A stretch of 5,743 nt of DNA from an uncultured Lachnobacterium sp. (GTDB taxonomy: Bacteria > Bacillota > Clostridia > Lachnospirales > Lachnospiraceae), in contig URLU01000144.1 in the NCBI GenBank assembly GCA_900548765.1, positions 1 through 5,743 on the forward strand, given 5' to 3'. Positions 1 to 5,743 of this stretch are shown one piece after another (within the stretch, counting starts at the first letter, position 1; every line of letters begins with the position of its first letter). The position numbers and the translations under genes are program-made. The notes beneath the pieces were generated by a model. The model worked only from the letters and a program-made list of their open reading frames with translations, had not been told where the DNA came from and did no database searches.

Positions 1-43
1 TCCCTTTTTCTGTTGTTACATTGTGTTGCTGCATATGATACAT
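1..43 (-). CDS. Possible N-terminal fragment of a gene leaving the window
   Basis: An open frame on the minus strand starts at an ATG at 43-41 and stays open to the window edge, giving about 14 residues (MYHMQQHNVTTEKG). AAGGTGAT, complementary to the 3' end of 16S rRNA, lies directly upstream (51-44), leaving a short spacer of about 4 bases from the GG. An in-frame second ATG at 34-32 is an alternative start. The frame follows the SPOCS/LysM gene by about 70 bases with no visible terminator, so it could be the next gene of the same transcript. In many Firmicutes ispE lies near veg, so ispE is the synteny guess, but these few residues do not identify it. Confidence 0.33.
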   Translation of the reverse strand, partial: MYHMQQHNVTTEKG

Positions 44-111
44 ATCACCTTATATTCATCCATGCCTATGCTTCGATATAAGCCAACAATGTTCCTTACG
101 TAAAAATGCTA

Positions 112-1662
112 TCATATTCTTACATTCTTCGCAATAATAATTTTCTCTGAACCCTTGATGTCATCTGTCTTCAGGTCATTTATCTCCAGAATTTTCTCGA
201 TGGTGGTCTTATAACGTTTTGCCACGTCCCACAGGGTTTCATCAGGCTTTGTGGTATATCCTACTATACCAGGGATATCGCCTTTCAGGCTCTCATCCTC
301 CTCAATTTCTTTTACAGCATTTATGACTTCAATCTGCTTCTTTTCTATTGCAAGCAGGTTAATATTCACCACCGCCTTAATTTCATATGTCATATTGTCT
401 AACAGATTAATCTGTATCTGCTCCACATCTGATTCAAGCTTTATCTGGGTATTTTCTGTCACATCATTCACGTCAACGCACTGCTCAAATGGTAACTGCT
501 CATATCTGTGGGCAATTGGGAAACCATCATCCGCTGTTATGTACATGATGTGCAGCTCCAGGACGCCCTCCACCATCACACCATGGTCACACCGGCTGGT
601 TCTCTCGATATTGGCATGACTTTTAGTTCCACAGATTTGCAGGATTTTATCCTGTCCCTGTTCCAGATTGATAGTCTCAAATATGCGGCATTTTGCCTGA
701 TTTTTAATCAGAAGCTCACTGATTTCCTCCATAGTATAATCAGGCTTGATGTTTTCCGACAGTGAGTAGACATCATCCAGCTTTTCTACCCTCTCTGTTT
801 TCCAGCTTTCCAGCTCTACGTCAAAGACAAGCTCGATTGCAAGCTGCCTCATCTCCCTGTCATAGTCCATTTCCGCCTCTATATCCTGCTGGGTCATATT
901 GAGTTTCGCCCAGTAGAGGTCAAAATCTGGATTGTCATTTTTCATATCTCCTGTCACGGAGGTCATGCCATCCACCCATTCCAGTTCTCCCTCTTCACTC
1001 TGGTATATGACGCAATAGCAGACCTCCCCCCTCACAGTCAGCTTCTCCTGCCCCAGATCCTTGTCCAGATTTCTCACATCCAGATAGCTGCAGATTATGC
1101 TGCCTATATTGCCCTTTGCTTTTGGCAGCTGTATCTCAGTCTTGATTCTCATCACATCATGCTTCATCTGCCGCAGCTCCAAAAGCTCCTGCCCGCTGAC
1201 CTTCTCCTGGTACTTTTCCCCCTCTTCCATGCCACAGGTTATAGGAAACTCCTCCATCTCCTCCGCAGTCACCTCAAAGCTTATGATTCCCCTCACCGAC
1301 ACTTTTCTGGAATTGATTATGCTCACCAGGATATCTTCTATTTTTCCTGCTACACGGACGCTGTTTAGCTCAGACAAATTGTCCACAAATATTTTTTCCT
1401 GAAAAGGAATCATACCATCTATTCTCTCCGGCATGCTGCCTGTGTCGCTTCTGTATATTATGCAAAAATTCACCCTGCCGCTTATCCACACAGCTTCATT
1501 TATGGTCTTGATTTCCTCTGTCAGCACGTCTCCTGTGGCACAGATTACCTTTAATATGTCAGGCTTGTTGTCCTTTACTATGTAGTCATCATCAAAAGTC
1601 ACCTGAGCGTATTCTTTGGCTATCTGCCTGTCTCTTTTTATATATTGCTGCCTTAGATCCAT
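112..1662 (-). CDS. SPOCS (DUF3794) and LysM domain protein
   Basis: This is a 516-residue protein of the DUF3794/SPOCS plus LysM family, common in spore-forming Clostridia and thought to act at the spore coat or cell envelope. Three related SPOCS-type repeats are visible at about residues 31-129, 180-284 and 324-439; the first two share a 'GxVxxCxIYxS' strand and a following 'DGM'. A C-terminal LysM domain, expected to bind peptidoglycan-type glycans, occupies about 466-516 (GYTTKPDETLWDVAKRYK, then an IxKILEIN segment). No signal peptide or membrane segment is seen, which fits assembly from the mother-cell cytoplasm. An in-frame ATG 18 bases upstream (1680) has no ribosome binding site, whereas the ATG at 1662 has a GGGGG tract 8 bases before it, so I prefer 1662. 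It lies 89 bases downstream of veg with no strong terminator between, so co-transcription is possible. The family call is firm; the sporulation role is inferred from the family. Confidence 0.88.
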   Translation of the reverse strand: MDLRQQYIKRDRQIAKEYAQVTFDDDYIVKDNKPDILKVICATGDVLTEEIKTINEAVWISGRVNFCIIYRSDTGSMPERIDGMIPFQEKIFVDNLSELNSVRVAGKIEDILVSIINSRKVSVRGIISFEVTAEEMEEFPITCGMEEGEKYQEKVSGQELLELRQMKHDVMRIKTEIQLPKAKGNIGSIICSYLDVRNLDKDLGQEKLTVRGEVCYCVIYQSEEGELEWVDGMTSVTGDMKNDNPDFDLYWAKLNMTQQDIEAEMDYDREMRQLAIELVFDVELESWKTERVEKLDDVYSLSENIKPDYTMEEISELLIKNQAKCRIFETINLEQGQDKILQICGTKSHANIERTSRCDHGVMVEGVLELHIMYITADDGFPIAHRYEQLPFEQCVDVNDVTENTQIKLESDVEQIQINLLDNMTYEIKAVVNINLLAIEKKQIEVINAVKEIEEDESLKGDIPGIVGYTTKPDETLWDVAKRYKTTIEKILEINDLKTDDIKGSEKIIIAKNVRI

Positions 1663-1670
1663 AATAAAAT

Positions 1671-1675
1671 CCCCC
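1671..1675 (-). promoter_or_regulatory. Ribosome binding site that decides the SPOCS/LysM start
   Basis: On the minus strand a GGGGG run (CGGGGGAT) sits 8 bases before the ATG at 1662 and inside the reading frame of the longer alternative. The region before the upstream ATG at 1680 is AT-rich with no purine-rich core. This supports the shorter protein. Confidence 0.65.
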
Positions 1676-1751
1676 GTCATGAAATATTAATATTGATAAT
1701 ACTAATACTATTCACAACGAGGGACTTTTATGTTAACTTACTAAACTCCAA

Positions 1752-1994
1752 TTAGCACAGTTTCATGCGGATATCCTTTGTAATTATGTCAGTATAACTA
1801 AATGATAATAACTGAGGAGGATTCTGGTCTCTCTCATCATCTACCAATACTGTAAATACACTCGGATATGCCTTTTGAATAACACCTTCCTGAATATCAA
1901 CTTTATTTCTACCACGATCAAGCTGAATCTTAACTCTATTTCCACACTGCTGGTGAACTGATGCGCGGACTTTGCTTATTTCTTCTTGTATCAT
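1752..1994 (-). CDS. veg: Veg family protein
   Basis: This 80-residue protein matches the Veg family. The conserved core is visible: an N-terminal helix with ISKVRASV, a basic 'RVKIQLDRGRNK' strand, then GVIQKAYPSVFTVLVD and a C-terminal SFSYTDIITKDIRM stretch, corresponding to the YPSVF and SYSYxDILT segments of Bacillus subtilis Veg. It is slightly shorter than the Bacillus protein, which has an extra C-terminal tail. Veg is a small cytoplasmic protein that in B. subtilis has been linked to biofilm gene control; its function in Clostridia is not settled. GAGGAGG lies 6 bases before the ATG. A near-consensus vegetative promoter lies upstream. The SPOCS/LysM gene follows on the same strand, an arrangement close to the yabG-veg-ispE neighbourhood of Firmicutes. 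Confidence 0.93.
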   Translation of the reverse strand: MIQEEISKVRASVHQQCGNRVKIQLDRGRNKVDIQEGVIQKAYPSVFTVLVDDERDQNPPQLLSFSYTDIITKDIRMKLC

Positions 1995-2054
1995 TACATG
2001 CCTCCTCTATCTAGCGGCTATCCTGTATCGTATGCCACAATATCTTGTGACTTT

Positions 2055-2083
2055 AGTATAGCAAAGTGTTAGAGTTTTTTCAA
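2055..2083 (-). promoter_or_regulatory. Strong sigma-A type promoter of veg
   Basis: On the minus strand a TTGAAA -35 box (2083-2078) is followed by exactly 17 bases and a TATACT -10 box (2060-2055), with an upstream TGC giving an extended -10. Predicted transcription start is near 2048, leaving a leader of about 50 bases before veg. The stretch further upstream (about 2095-2125) is A/T-rich and could act as an UP element. Housekeeping control at high level is expected, as is known for veg in B. subtilis. Confidence 0.85.
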
Positions 2084-2142
2084 TGGTGCAGAAGTACCAA
2101 TTTTGCATTTTTTTGAATTATTATGCACAATTTATCCAATTC

Positions 2143-2556
2143 TCACCTGAATACGACAGGAAAATCTATTAACTCCGTTTTTATGACAATGTATGGGAAA
2201 CTGGAAATGGAATTAAGGTTTTCTCTTTCCTGTGGTATGACCAGTTTGGTCTCAAAATATATGGTCTGGTCCTCACTTGTTAAATTTGTAACAGATATGC
2301 TGCAGCCACTGTTTTTCTGCTCACCAAAGCCTTTAGCTATGTATAAATATTCATTATCTCTGTATGTTAACTCAAATTTCTCCGCCTTTTTCTCCTCTAT
2401 CTGGCTCAGAAGTTCTTCCGGAATTTTAGTTTCCCCAAGCACTGTATATTCAAGGTTCCATCCCGTTTCACTTCCTTTATAGTTTCCTTCACAGCCACTA
2501 ATCTGTATCGTCAGCAGAAAAATCACTACTGCACATACCATTTTTATGCTTTTCAC
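2143..2556 (-). CDS. Small lipoprotein with PrcB_C-like domain
   Basis: This is a 137-residue exported protein. It starts with GTG at 2556-2554, preceded by GAGAGGAG five bases upstream. Residues 1-21 form a signal peptide (basic KSIK, hydrophobic VCAVVIFLLTIQI) ending in the lipobox ISGC, so Cys22 should be lipidated and the protein anchored outside the membrane. Residues about 69-128 resemble the PrcB C-terminal domain: EYLYIAKGFGEQKNSGCSISV corresponds to the family's 'GxxPTGGYSIxV' region, and a P-x-P-like strand and SFPYIVIKTE correspond to the closing strands. The family's usual GGY is SGC here. PrcB domains occur in protease-associated and uncharacterised envelope proteins; no protease gene is visible nearby. 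It precedes veg by 148 bases but veg has its own promoter, so the two need not be an operon. The lipoprotein call is firm; the domain call is from pattern memory. Confidence 0.75.
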   Translation of the reverse strand: MKSIKMVCAVVIFLLTIQISGCEGNYKGSETGWNLEYTVLGETKIPEELLSQIEEKKAEKFELTYRDNEYLYIAKGFGEQKNSGCSISVTNLTSEDQTIYFETKLVIPQERENLNSISSFPYIVIKTELIDFPVVFR

Positions 2557-2583
2557 TTATACTCCTCTCATTAATGTCCATTT

Positions 2584-2612
2584 ACTATATATTGTATTTT
2601 CATTTTTCTCAT
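2584..2612 (-). promoter_or_regulatory. Weak candidate promoter of the lipoprotein gene
   Basis: On the minus strand TATAGT (2589-2584) sits about 28 bases before the GTG start and would put transcription start near 2577. No good -35 hexamer lies 16-18 bases upstream, and the whole region is A/T-rich, so chance matches are likely. It would overlap the plsC promoter on the other strand. Confidence 0.3.
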
Positions 2613-2625
2613 AAAATGCTATAAT
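2597..2625 (+). promoter_or_regulatory. Promoter of plsC
   Basis: A perfect TATAAT at 2620-2625 is preceded by TGC, giving an extended -10. A weak -35 (TTTTCA, 2597-2602) lies 17 bases upstream. Transcription would begin near 2632, leaving a leader of about 23 bases that contains AGGAG (2644-2648), six bases before the plsC ATG. Confidence 0.75.
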
Positions 2626-2654
2626 CATACAATAAATTATTTTAGGAGAACATT

Positions 2655-3386
2655 ATGCGCACGATAATAACCGTTTTATATATATTTCTTTTTCTCATTC
2701 TGGGGCTGCCAGTTCTGGGGATTGAGTGGATAATTTCAAAATTTAATAAAGCTCACGCCGATATGGTCCAGCTTAGGATTGTACAGTGGGGGCTTAAATG
2801 CGTTGCTTTTATTTCCGGTGTAAAGCTTACAGTCATTGGTGAGGAGAATGTGCCAAGGGATGAGCCGGTGCTGTATATAGGCAACCACAGAAGCTTCTTT
2901 GATGTGGTAGTGACCTACGCCAGATGTCCGGGACTGACTGGCTACATCGCAAAGGATGGGGTTAACAAGGTTCCTATTTTCAGAATCTGGATGAAGCGTC
3001 TGCACTGCATTTTCTTAAAGCGTGATGATATGAAGGAGGGGCTTAAGGTTATCCTCAAGGCGATTGAATATATCAAGTCCGGCATATCTATCTGCATCTT
3101 TCCTGAGGGTACCAGAAATAAGGACAGGGATAATCCTACCAGCCTGCTTCCTTTCAAGGAGGGTTCCTTCAAGATTGCCAGCAAGACCGGCTGTAAGATT
3201 GTGCCTATGGCTCTTATCGGAACTGCTGATATTCTGGAGAATCATTTTCCTTGGATTCACTCGACTGATATCAAGCTTATTTATGGGGAGTCTATTGATC
3301 TTTCGGCTTTGGACAAGGACCAGCAGAAGCATGTGGGAGCTTACTGCCAGACTGTTGTGGAGGAGCTTATCAGAAGTAACCTGTAA
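2655..3386 (+). CDS. plsC: 1-acyl-sn-glycerol-3-phosphate acyltransferase
   Basis: This 243-residue PlsC-family enzyme transfers an acyl group to lysophosphatidic acid to give phosphatidic acid, the precursor of membrane phospholipids. All family blocks are present: the HX4D catalytic motif NHRSFFD (residues 77-83, His78 and Asp83), block II ending in FLKRDD with Arg123, the substrate-binding FPEGTR (149-154), and block IV IVPMALIGT with Pro184. A hydrophobic N-terminal segment (about 5-26) should anchor it to the cytoplasmic membrane. Length is usual for the family. The start is supported by AGGAG six bases upstream. It is transcribed alone, divergent from the lipoprotein gene and convergent with the amylase gene, and is followed 20 bases later by an intrinsic terminator. 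The family also includes acyltransferases with other lysolipid acceptors, so the exact acceptor is inferred. Confidence 0.93.
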   Translation: MRTIITVLYIFLFLILGLPVLGIEWIISKFNKAHADMVQLRIVQWGLKCVAFISGVKLTVIGEENVPRDEPVLYIGNHRSFFDVVVTYARCPGLTGYIAKDGVNKVPIFRIWMKRLHCIFLKRDDMKEGLKVILKAIEYIKSGISICIFPEGTRNKDRDNPTSLLPFKEGSFKIASKTGCKIVPMALIGTADILENHFPWIHSTDIKLIYGESIDLSALDKDQQKHVGAYCQTVVEELIRSNL

Positions 3387-3405
3387 ACTTAATTAGTGGT
3401 TTGAG

Positions 3406-3441
3406 AGACGGGCAGCAGCTTTTGCGAGTCCCGTCTTTTTT
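3406..3441 (+). terminator. Intrinsic terminator of plsC (left end of palindrome)
   Basis: AGACGGG (3406-3412) pairs with CCCGTCT (3430-3436), with a small inner GC-TTTT-GC tip, followed by a run of six T (3436-3441). It begins 20 bases after the plsC stop and points the right way. The same sequence recurs inverted at 4001-4036. Confidence 0.85.
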
Positions 3442-3578
3442 ATATACCTTATATATTTTACAATGGCACCCTTCAATGTTTACGATGCACATGGAGACAT
3501 ATAGGTGGGGTGCATAAACCTGGTCGTAAAACCTAGATTTGTCAGATGCATTTTTTGCCTTCCTCGATTGAAGCTGTT

Positions 3579-3866
3579 CTTCAACGCATTTGACAAGGGG
3601 CGCGGAGTGTACGTCTCATGCGAACAACCAGCTAACCATCCTAGTTAGACTAGGAGCCTTCTCAGGAAATGCCGATTAGGGGCGCCTGCGCACAACTCGA
3701 GCAGTTTCTTATATGCGCGTCCGCGCAGAGAAGAAACTGTTCTCAAACATGTGACTCCAGCGCCCCAGCTTTTCCTTCGTTAAGGCTCCAAGTCTAACAC
3801 GAATGGTTCCTGAACTGTTGTCCGCATGAGACGTACACTCCGCGCCCCTTGTCAAATGCGTTGAAG
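3579..3866. repeat. 44-base perfect inverted repeat core
   Basis: Positions 3579-3622 and 3823-3866 are exact reverse complements over 44 bases, the longest unbroken match in the giant palindrome. The block includes AAGGGGCGCGG and GTACGTCTCATGCG. AGGGGCGC recurs in the left arm at 3678-3685, itself paired with GCGCCCC at 3760-3766. The 200-base interior between the two copies is a less perfect continuation of the same hairpin. Confidence 0.93.
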
Positions 3867-4000
3867 TACACCTTCCCAGAAGGCAAAAAATGCATCTGGC
3901 AAATTCTACGGCTTTACTCTAAGGTTTATGCACCCCACCTATATGTCTTCATGTGCTAAATAAAGTTCAATAAGGGTGCCATCCCAGAATGTATATACAT

Positions 4001-4036
4001 AAAAAAGACGGGACTCGCAAAAGCTGCTGCCCGCCT
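4001..4036 (-). terminator. Intrinsic terminator of the amylase gene (right end of palindrome)
   Basis: Read on the minus strand, AGGCGGG (4036-4030) pairs with CCCGTCT (4012-4006) using one G-U pair and is followed by six T (4006-4001). It lies about 87 bases past the amylase stop. It is a near-identical inverted copy of the plsC terminator; the single difference at 4034 keeps the stem paired in the RNA made from this strand. Confidence 0.8.
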
Positions 4037-4058
4037 CTTATTTAACTACCAAAGTATG

Positions 4059-4089
4059 CAGGAGAACCCGCCTATGGCTGGTTCTCCTG
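4059..4089. other. Stable hairpin after the amylase gene without a T tract
   Basis: A 10-base-pair stem (4059-4068 with 4080-4089, core GGAGAACC/GGTTCTCC) is extended by GCC/GGC around a TAT loop with one mismatch between them. Neither side has a run of T on either strand, so it is not a standard intrinsic terminator. It lies between the amylase stop and the T-tract terminator and could protect the 3' end of the amylase mRNA from exonucleases. Confidence 0.6.
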
Positions 4090-4122
4090 GTGGCAGTCCC
4101 TCTGTATTATATAGTTTCCAGG

Positions 4123-5743
4123 TTACTTCAAAATCACAATAGAGTAGCCCGGCATATCCAATGTGCCAGCATCAAGTGTCGCTGTAGTGTCACCTGTAAT
4201 CAGCTCTCCTCCCATAGAAAGCTCTCCAAGTGAAGATACATCCACAGTCTTATCATCCTGTTTTGTATTGATCACAACATAGATTACTGAACCATTATAG
4301 TCCTTCTTCAATACAAGAACAGCCTCATCTGATAAGGCTTCCTCCACAGAATTCTCTCCTCTTGCAATCTCAGGATATACATTTCTAAGCTTCATGCCCT
4401 GCTTTACAAAGTTATAGATTGACGATTCATCATCCTGCTGGTCTTCAAGTGTACCATACTTCATGTCTATGTCTTTGGTTGCAATGCTCTTACACATGCC
4501 CTCTGCATTTTCATCATTAGACCAGAGCATAGGTGTACGCTTATTCTCGTCATCACCACTGCCCTTCATGCCAAGCTCCTCTCCATAATAGAGATAGTAT
4601 GCACCACCCATCATCATAGCAAGCCCCTGTGCCATCTTAACCTGGGCTTCTGAGCTGTCTCCGGCAAAGCTTCCAGCGATTCTTGCTGTGTCATGGTTTG
4701 ATGTAAACGCTGCGTCTATGTAGCATGGATTATTCGCTTTCAGCTTTTCATCTACAGACACAATCTTCTTGCCAAAGTTCAGAGCTGAGCCTGTTGTAAG
4801 CGCCTTTACAATAGTTCCACTCTTTGTAGCGAAATCAAAATCAAAAAAGCTGTCCACACCACTCTTATAGTAATTAGTATATGTAGAAGAATCTGTCCAG
4901 CACTCTCCTACTATATATGCATCCGGGTCATATCCCTTCACCACATCATTAAGCCATGACATAAAATCAATATTCATATCATCACTGCCTGTATAGTAAG
5001 AGGTTGTGGCATCCAGTCTGAAACCAGAAACCCCCTCATCCAGCCAGAATTTTATAATCTTGTCAATCTCAGCCCTGACATTTTCATTGTCAAGATTAAG
5101 GTCTGGCATGCTGTAGACAAACTGCGACTCATAGTACCAGTCAGTGCCCTCAACCACGCTCCAGCCAGACTCTCTCTCCTTAGAGAAATTATAGTATTCC
5201 ACATATGGACAGTCCTCCGGATTCGGTTCCTCACCCTCGCCAAGTGACTGTATATAGGAATAAGCTTCCTTGAACCAAGGATGCTCTGAAGATGTATGAT
5301 TCACAACCAAATCAAAAAGGACATTGATGTCTCTCGCATCACATTCCTTTATCATATTCTCGTAATCTTCAAGTGTACCAAACTGCTCATCAATTGAACA
5401 GTAATCCACCACATCATACTTGTGATAAGAAGGTGACTGGGAGACTGGAGTAATCCAAAGTCCATCAGCCCCCATATCCTTGATATAGTCAAGCTTAGAA
5501 GTGATACCATTTATATCACCCACACCATCTCCATTGCTGTCACAGAAGCTGTAAGGGAAAATCTGATAATAATTCCTATAATTATCATCAATTACATTTT
5601 CCTCCATATCGTTCATGGAAACCATGGTCTGATATGCAGACTCGCCTCCATCTGTATTCGCAACACCTGTTGCTTCTGTATTTGCCACTCCACCATTTCC
5701 AGCAGAATCTGCTGAATTAGTATTAGCACAAGCGGTCATTGAC
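4123..5743 (-). CDS. GH13 alpha-amylase family surface lipoprotein (N-terminus off window)
   Basis: The frame is open to the right edge. An internal ATG at 5739 is in frame, but the residues around it (S-M-T-A-C) look like a lipobox, so the real start and most of the signal peptide lie outside the window. Numbering from that Met, Cys4 would be lipidated and followed by a Ser/Asn/Gly/Ala-rich linker to about residue 50, which suits a surface-tethered enzyme. The GH13 catalytic barrel follows. It has a calcium-type loop DSNGDGVGD (67-75), YHKYDVVDY (105-113), region I DLVVNH (143-148), region II GFRLDA with nucleophile Asp243, region III GEC with acid/base Glu279, and region IV SNHD with Asp350. 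All three catalytic residues are present. A beta-rich C domain covers about 455-538. It should hydrolyse alpha-1,4 links in starch or maltodextrins outside the cell, but alpha-glucosidase or other GH13 specificities cannot be excluded. Confidence 0.93.
   Translation of the reverse strand, partial: SMTACANTNSADSAGNGGVANTEATGVANTDGGESAYQTMVSMNDMEENVIDDNYRNYYQIFPYSFCDSNGDGVGDINGITSKLDYIKDMGADGLWITPVSQSPSYHKYDVVDYCSIDEQFGTLEDYENMIKECDARDINVLFDLVVNHTSSEHPWFKEAYSYIQSLGEGEEPNPEDCPYVEYYNFSKERESGWSVVEGTDWYYESQFVYSMPDLNLDNENVRAEIDKIIKFWLDEGVSGFRLDATTSYYTGSDDMNIDFMSWLNDVVKGYDPDAYIVGECWTDSSTYTNYYKSGVDSFFDFDFATKSGTIVKALTTGSALNFGKKIVSVDEKLKANNPCYIDAAFTSNHDTARIAGSFAGDSSEAQVKMAQGLAMMMGGAYYLYYGEELGMKGSGDDENKRTPMLWSNDENAEGMCKSIATKDIDMKYGTLEDQQDDESSIYNFVKQGMKLRNVYPEIARGENSVEEALSDEAVLVLKKDYNGSVIYVVINTKQDDKTVDVSSLGELSMGGELITGDTTATLDAGTLDMPGYSIVILK

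Larger units (their letters stand above)
3404..4038. repeat. Giant imperfect palindrome (about 635 bases), non-coding
   Basis: Left and right arms are reverse complements in ordered blocks. These are 3404-3443 with 3999-4038 (40 positions, one mismatch), 3463-3473 with 3972-3982 (11 perfect), 3487-3521 with 3922-3956 (35, one mismatch), 3538-3562 with 3879-3903 (25, one mismatch), 3579-3622 with 3823-3866 (44 perfect), 3634-3639 with 3803-3808, 3644-3660 with 3782-3798 (17, one mismatch), 3679-3685 with 3760-3766, 3702-3710 with 3731-3739, and a tip GCGC-GTCC-GCGC at 3715-3726. Intervening segments do not pair well and are similar in length on both arms. No credible reading frame or ribosome binding site is present. 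The inner part looks richer in G+C than the flanks. It fills most of the 736-base gap between two convergent genes. It could be a fold-back or MITE-like element, or a long structured RNA; no obvious target duplication flanks it. Confidence 0.93.

Noticed and set aside
1097..1402. 101-residue plus-strand open frame opposite the SPOCS/LysM gene
   Set aside because: Antisense shadow of a well-supported gene, Ser/Ile/Leu-rich with no recognisable domain or start signal.
1681..1751. Terminator between veg and the SPOCS/LysM gene
   Set aside because: Only A/T-rich partial self-complementarity is present, with no GC-rich stem and no T run on the minus strand.
2123..2482. 119-residue plus-strand open frame opposite the lipoprotein gene
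   Set aside because: The minus-strand frame has a signal peptide, lipobox, ribosome binding site and domain pattern; this one has none.
3064..3396. 110-residue open frame inside plsC
   Set aside because: It overlaps plsC in another frame, has no ribosome binding site, and its composition looks like a frame shadow.
3404..4038. Known large RNA classes (OLE, ROOL, GOLLD, HEARO) or a group II intron
   Set aside because: No recognisable family signature, no intron-encoded protein or domain V-like hairpin, and a simple rod-like palindrome does not match the branched folds of those RNAs as I know them. Only a covariance search could settle it.
3387..4122. Ordinary transposon or MITE with target-site duplication
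   Set aside because: I looked for a short direct repeat flanking 3404-4038 and saw none that was convincing; there is also no transposase. The mobile-element idea is kept only as a hypothesis.
1..5743. CRISPR array, tRNA or rRNA genes
   Set aside because: No regularly spaced repeats and no cloverleaf or rRNA-like sequence were seen on either strand.

Overview
The window looks like a chromosome segment from a low-to-moderate GC gut Firmicute, most likely Lachnospiraceae (Roseburia, Agathobacter or Eubacterium rectale-like). The grounds are a Veg-family gene next to a SPOCS/LysM protein, as in spore-forming Firmicutes and Clostridia, strong AGGAG-type ribosome binding sites, extended -10 promoters, and a surface-anchored GH13 amylase of the kind these bacteria use on starch. 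The genus is inferred from overall style and is not proven.

Layout: 1-2556 holds a leftward (minus-strand) set. In transcription order these are a small lipoprotein with a PrcB_C-like domain (2143-2556, GTG start), veg (1752-1994, with its own near-consensus promoter), a 516-residue protein with three SPOCS/DUF3794 repeats and a LysM domain (112-1662), and possibly the first codons of another gene running off the left edge (1-43). A divergent promoter region (2557-2654) separates these from the rightward plsC (2655-3386), a 1-acylglycerol-3-phosphate acyltransferase. At the right end a leftward alpha-amylase-family lipoprotein (4123-5743) faces plsC; its N-terminus lies beyond the right edge.

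The unusual part is the 736-base gap between the convergent plsC and amylase genes. It carries no credible gene. About 635 bases of it (3404-4038) form one giant imperfect palindrome that folds on itself with its tip near 3720. The two arms match in discrete blocks: 40 positions with one mismatch, 11 perfect, 35 with one mismatch, 25 with one mismatch, 44 perfect, 17 with one mismatch, then shorter ones. The blocks are separated by unmatched segments that act as internal loops. The outermost block on each side is itself an intrinsic terminator pointing inward, so plsC transcripts should stop on entering from the left and amylase transcripts on entering from the right. This is either a fold-back (MITE-like) mobile element carrying its own terminators or a long structured RNA or DNA element. 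I do not recognise it as a named family.

The genes do not form one pathway. The left set is an envelope/sporulation-type group, plsC makes phosphatidic acid for membrane lipids, and the amylase supplies glucose oligomers from starch or maltodextrin at the cell surface.
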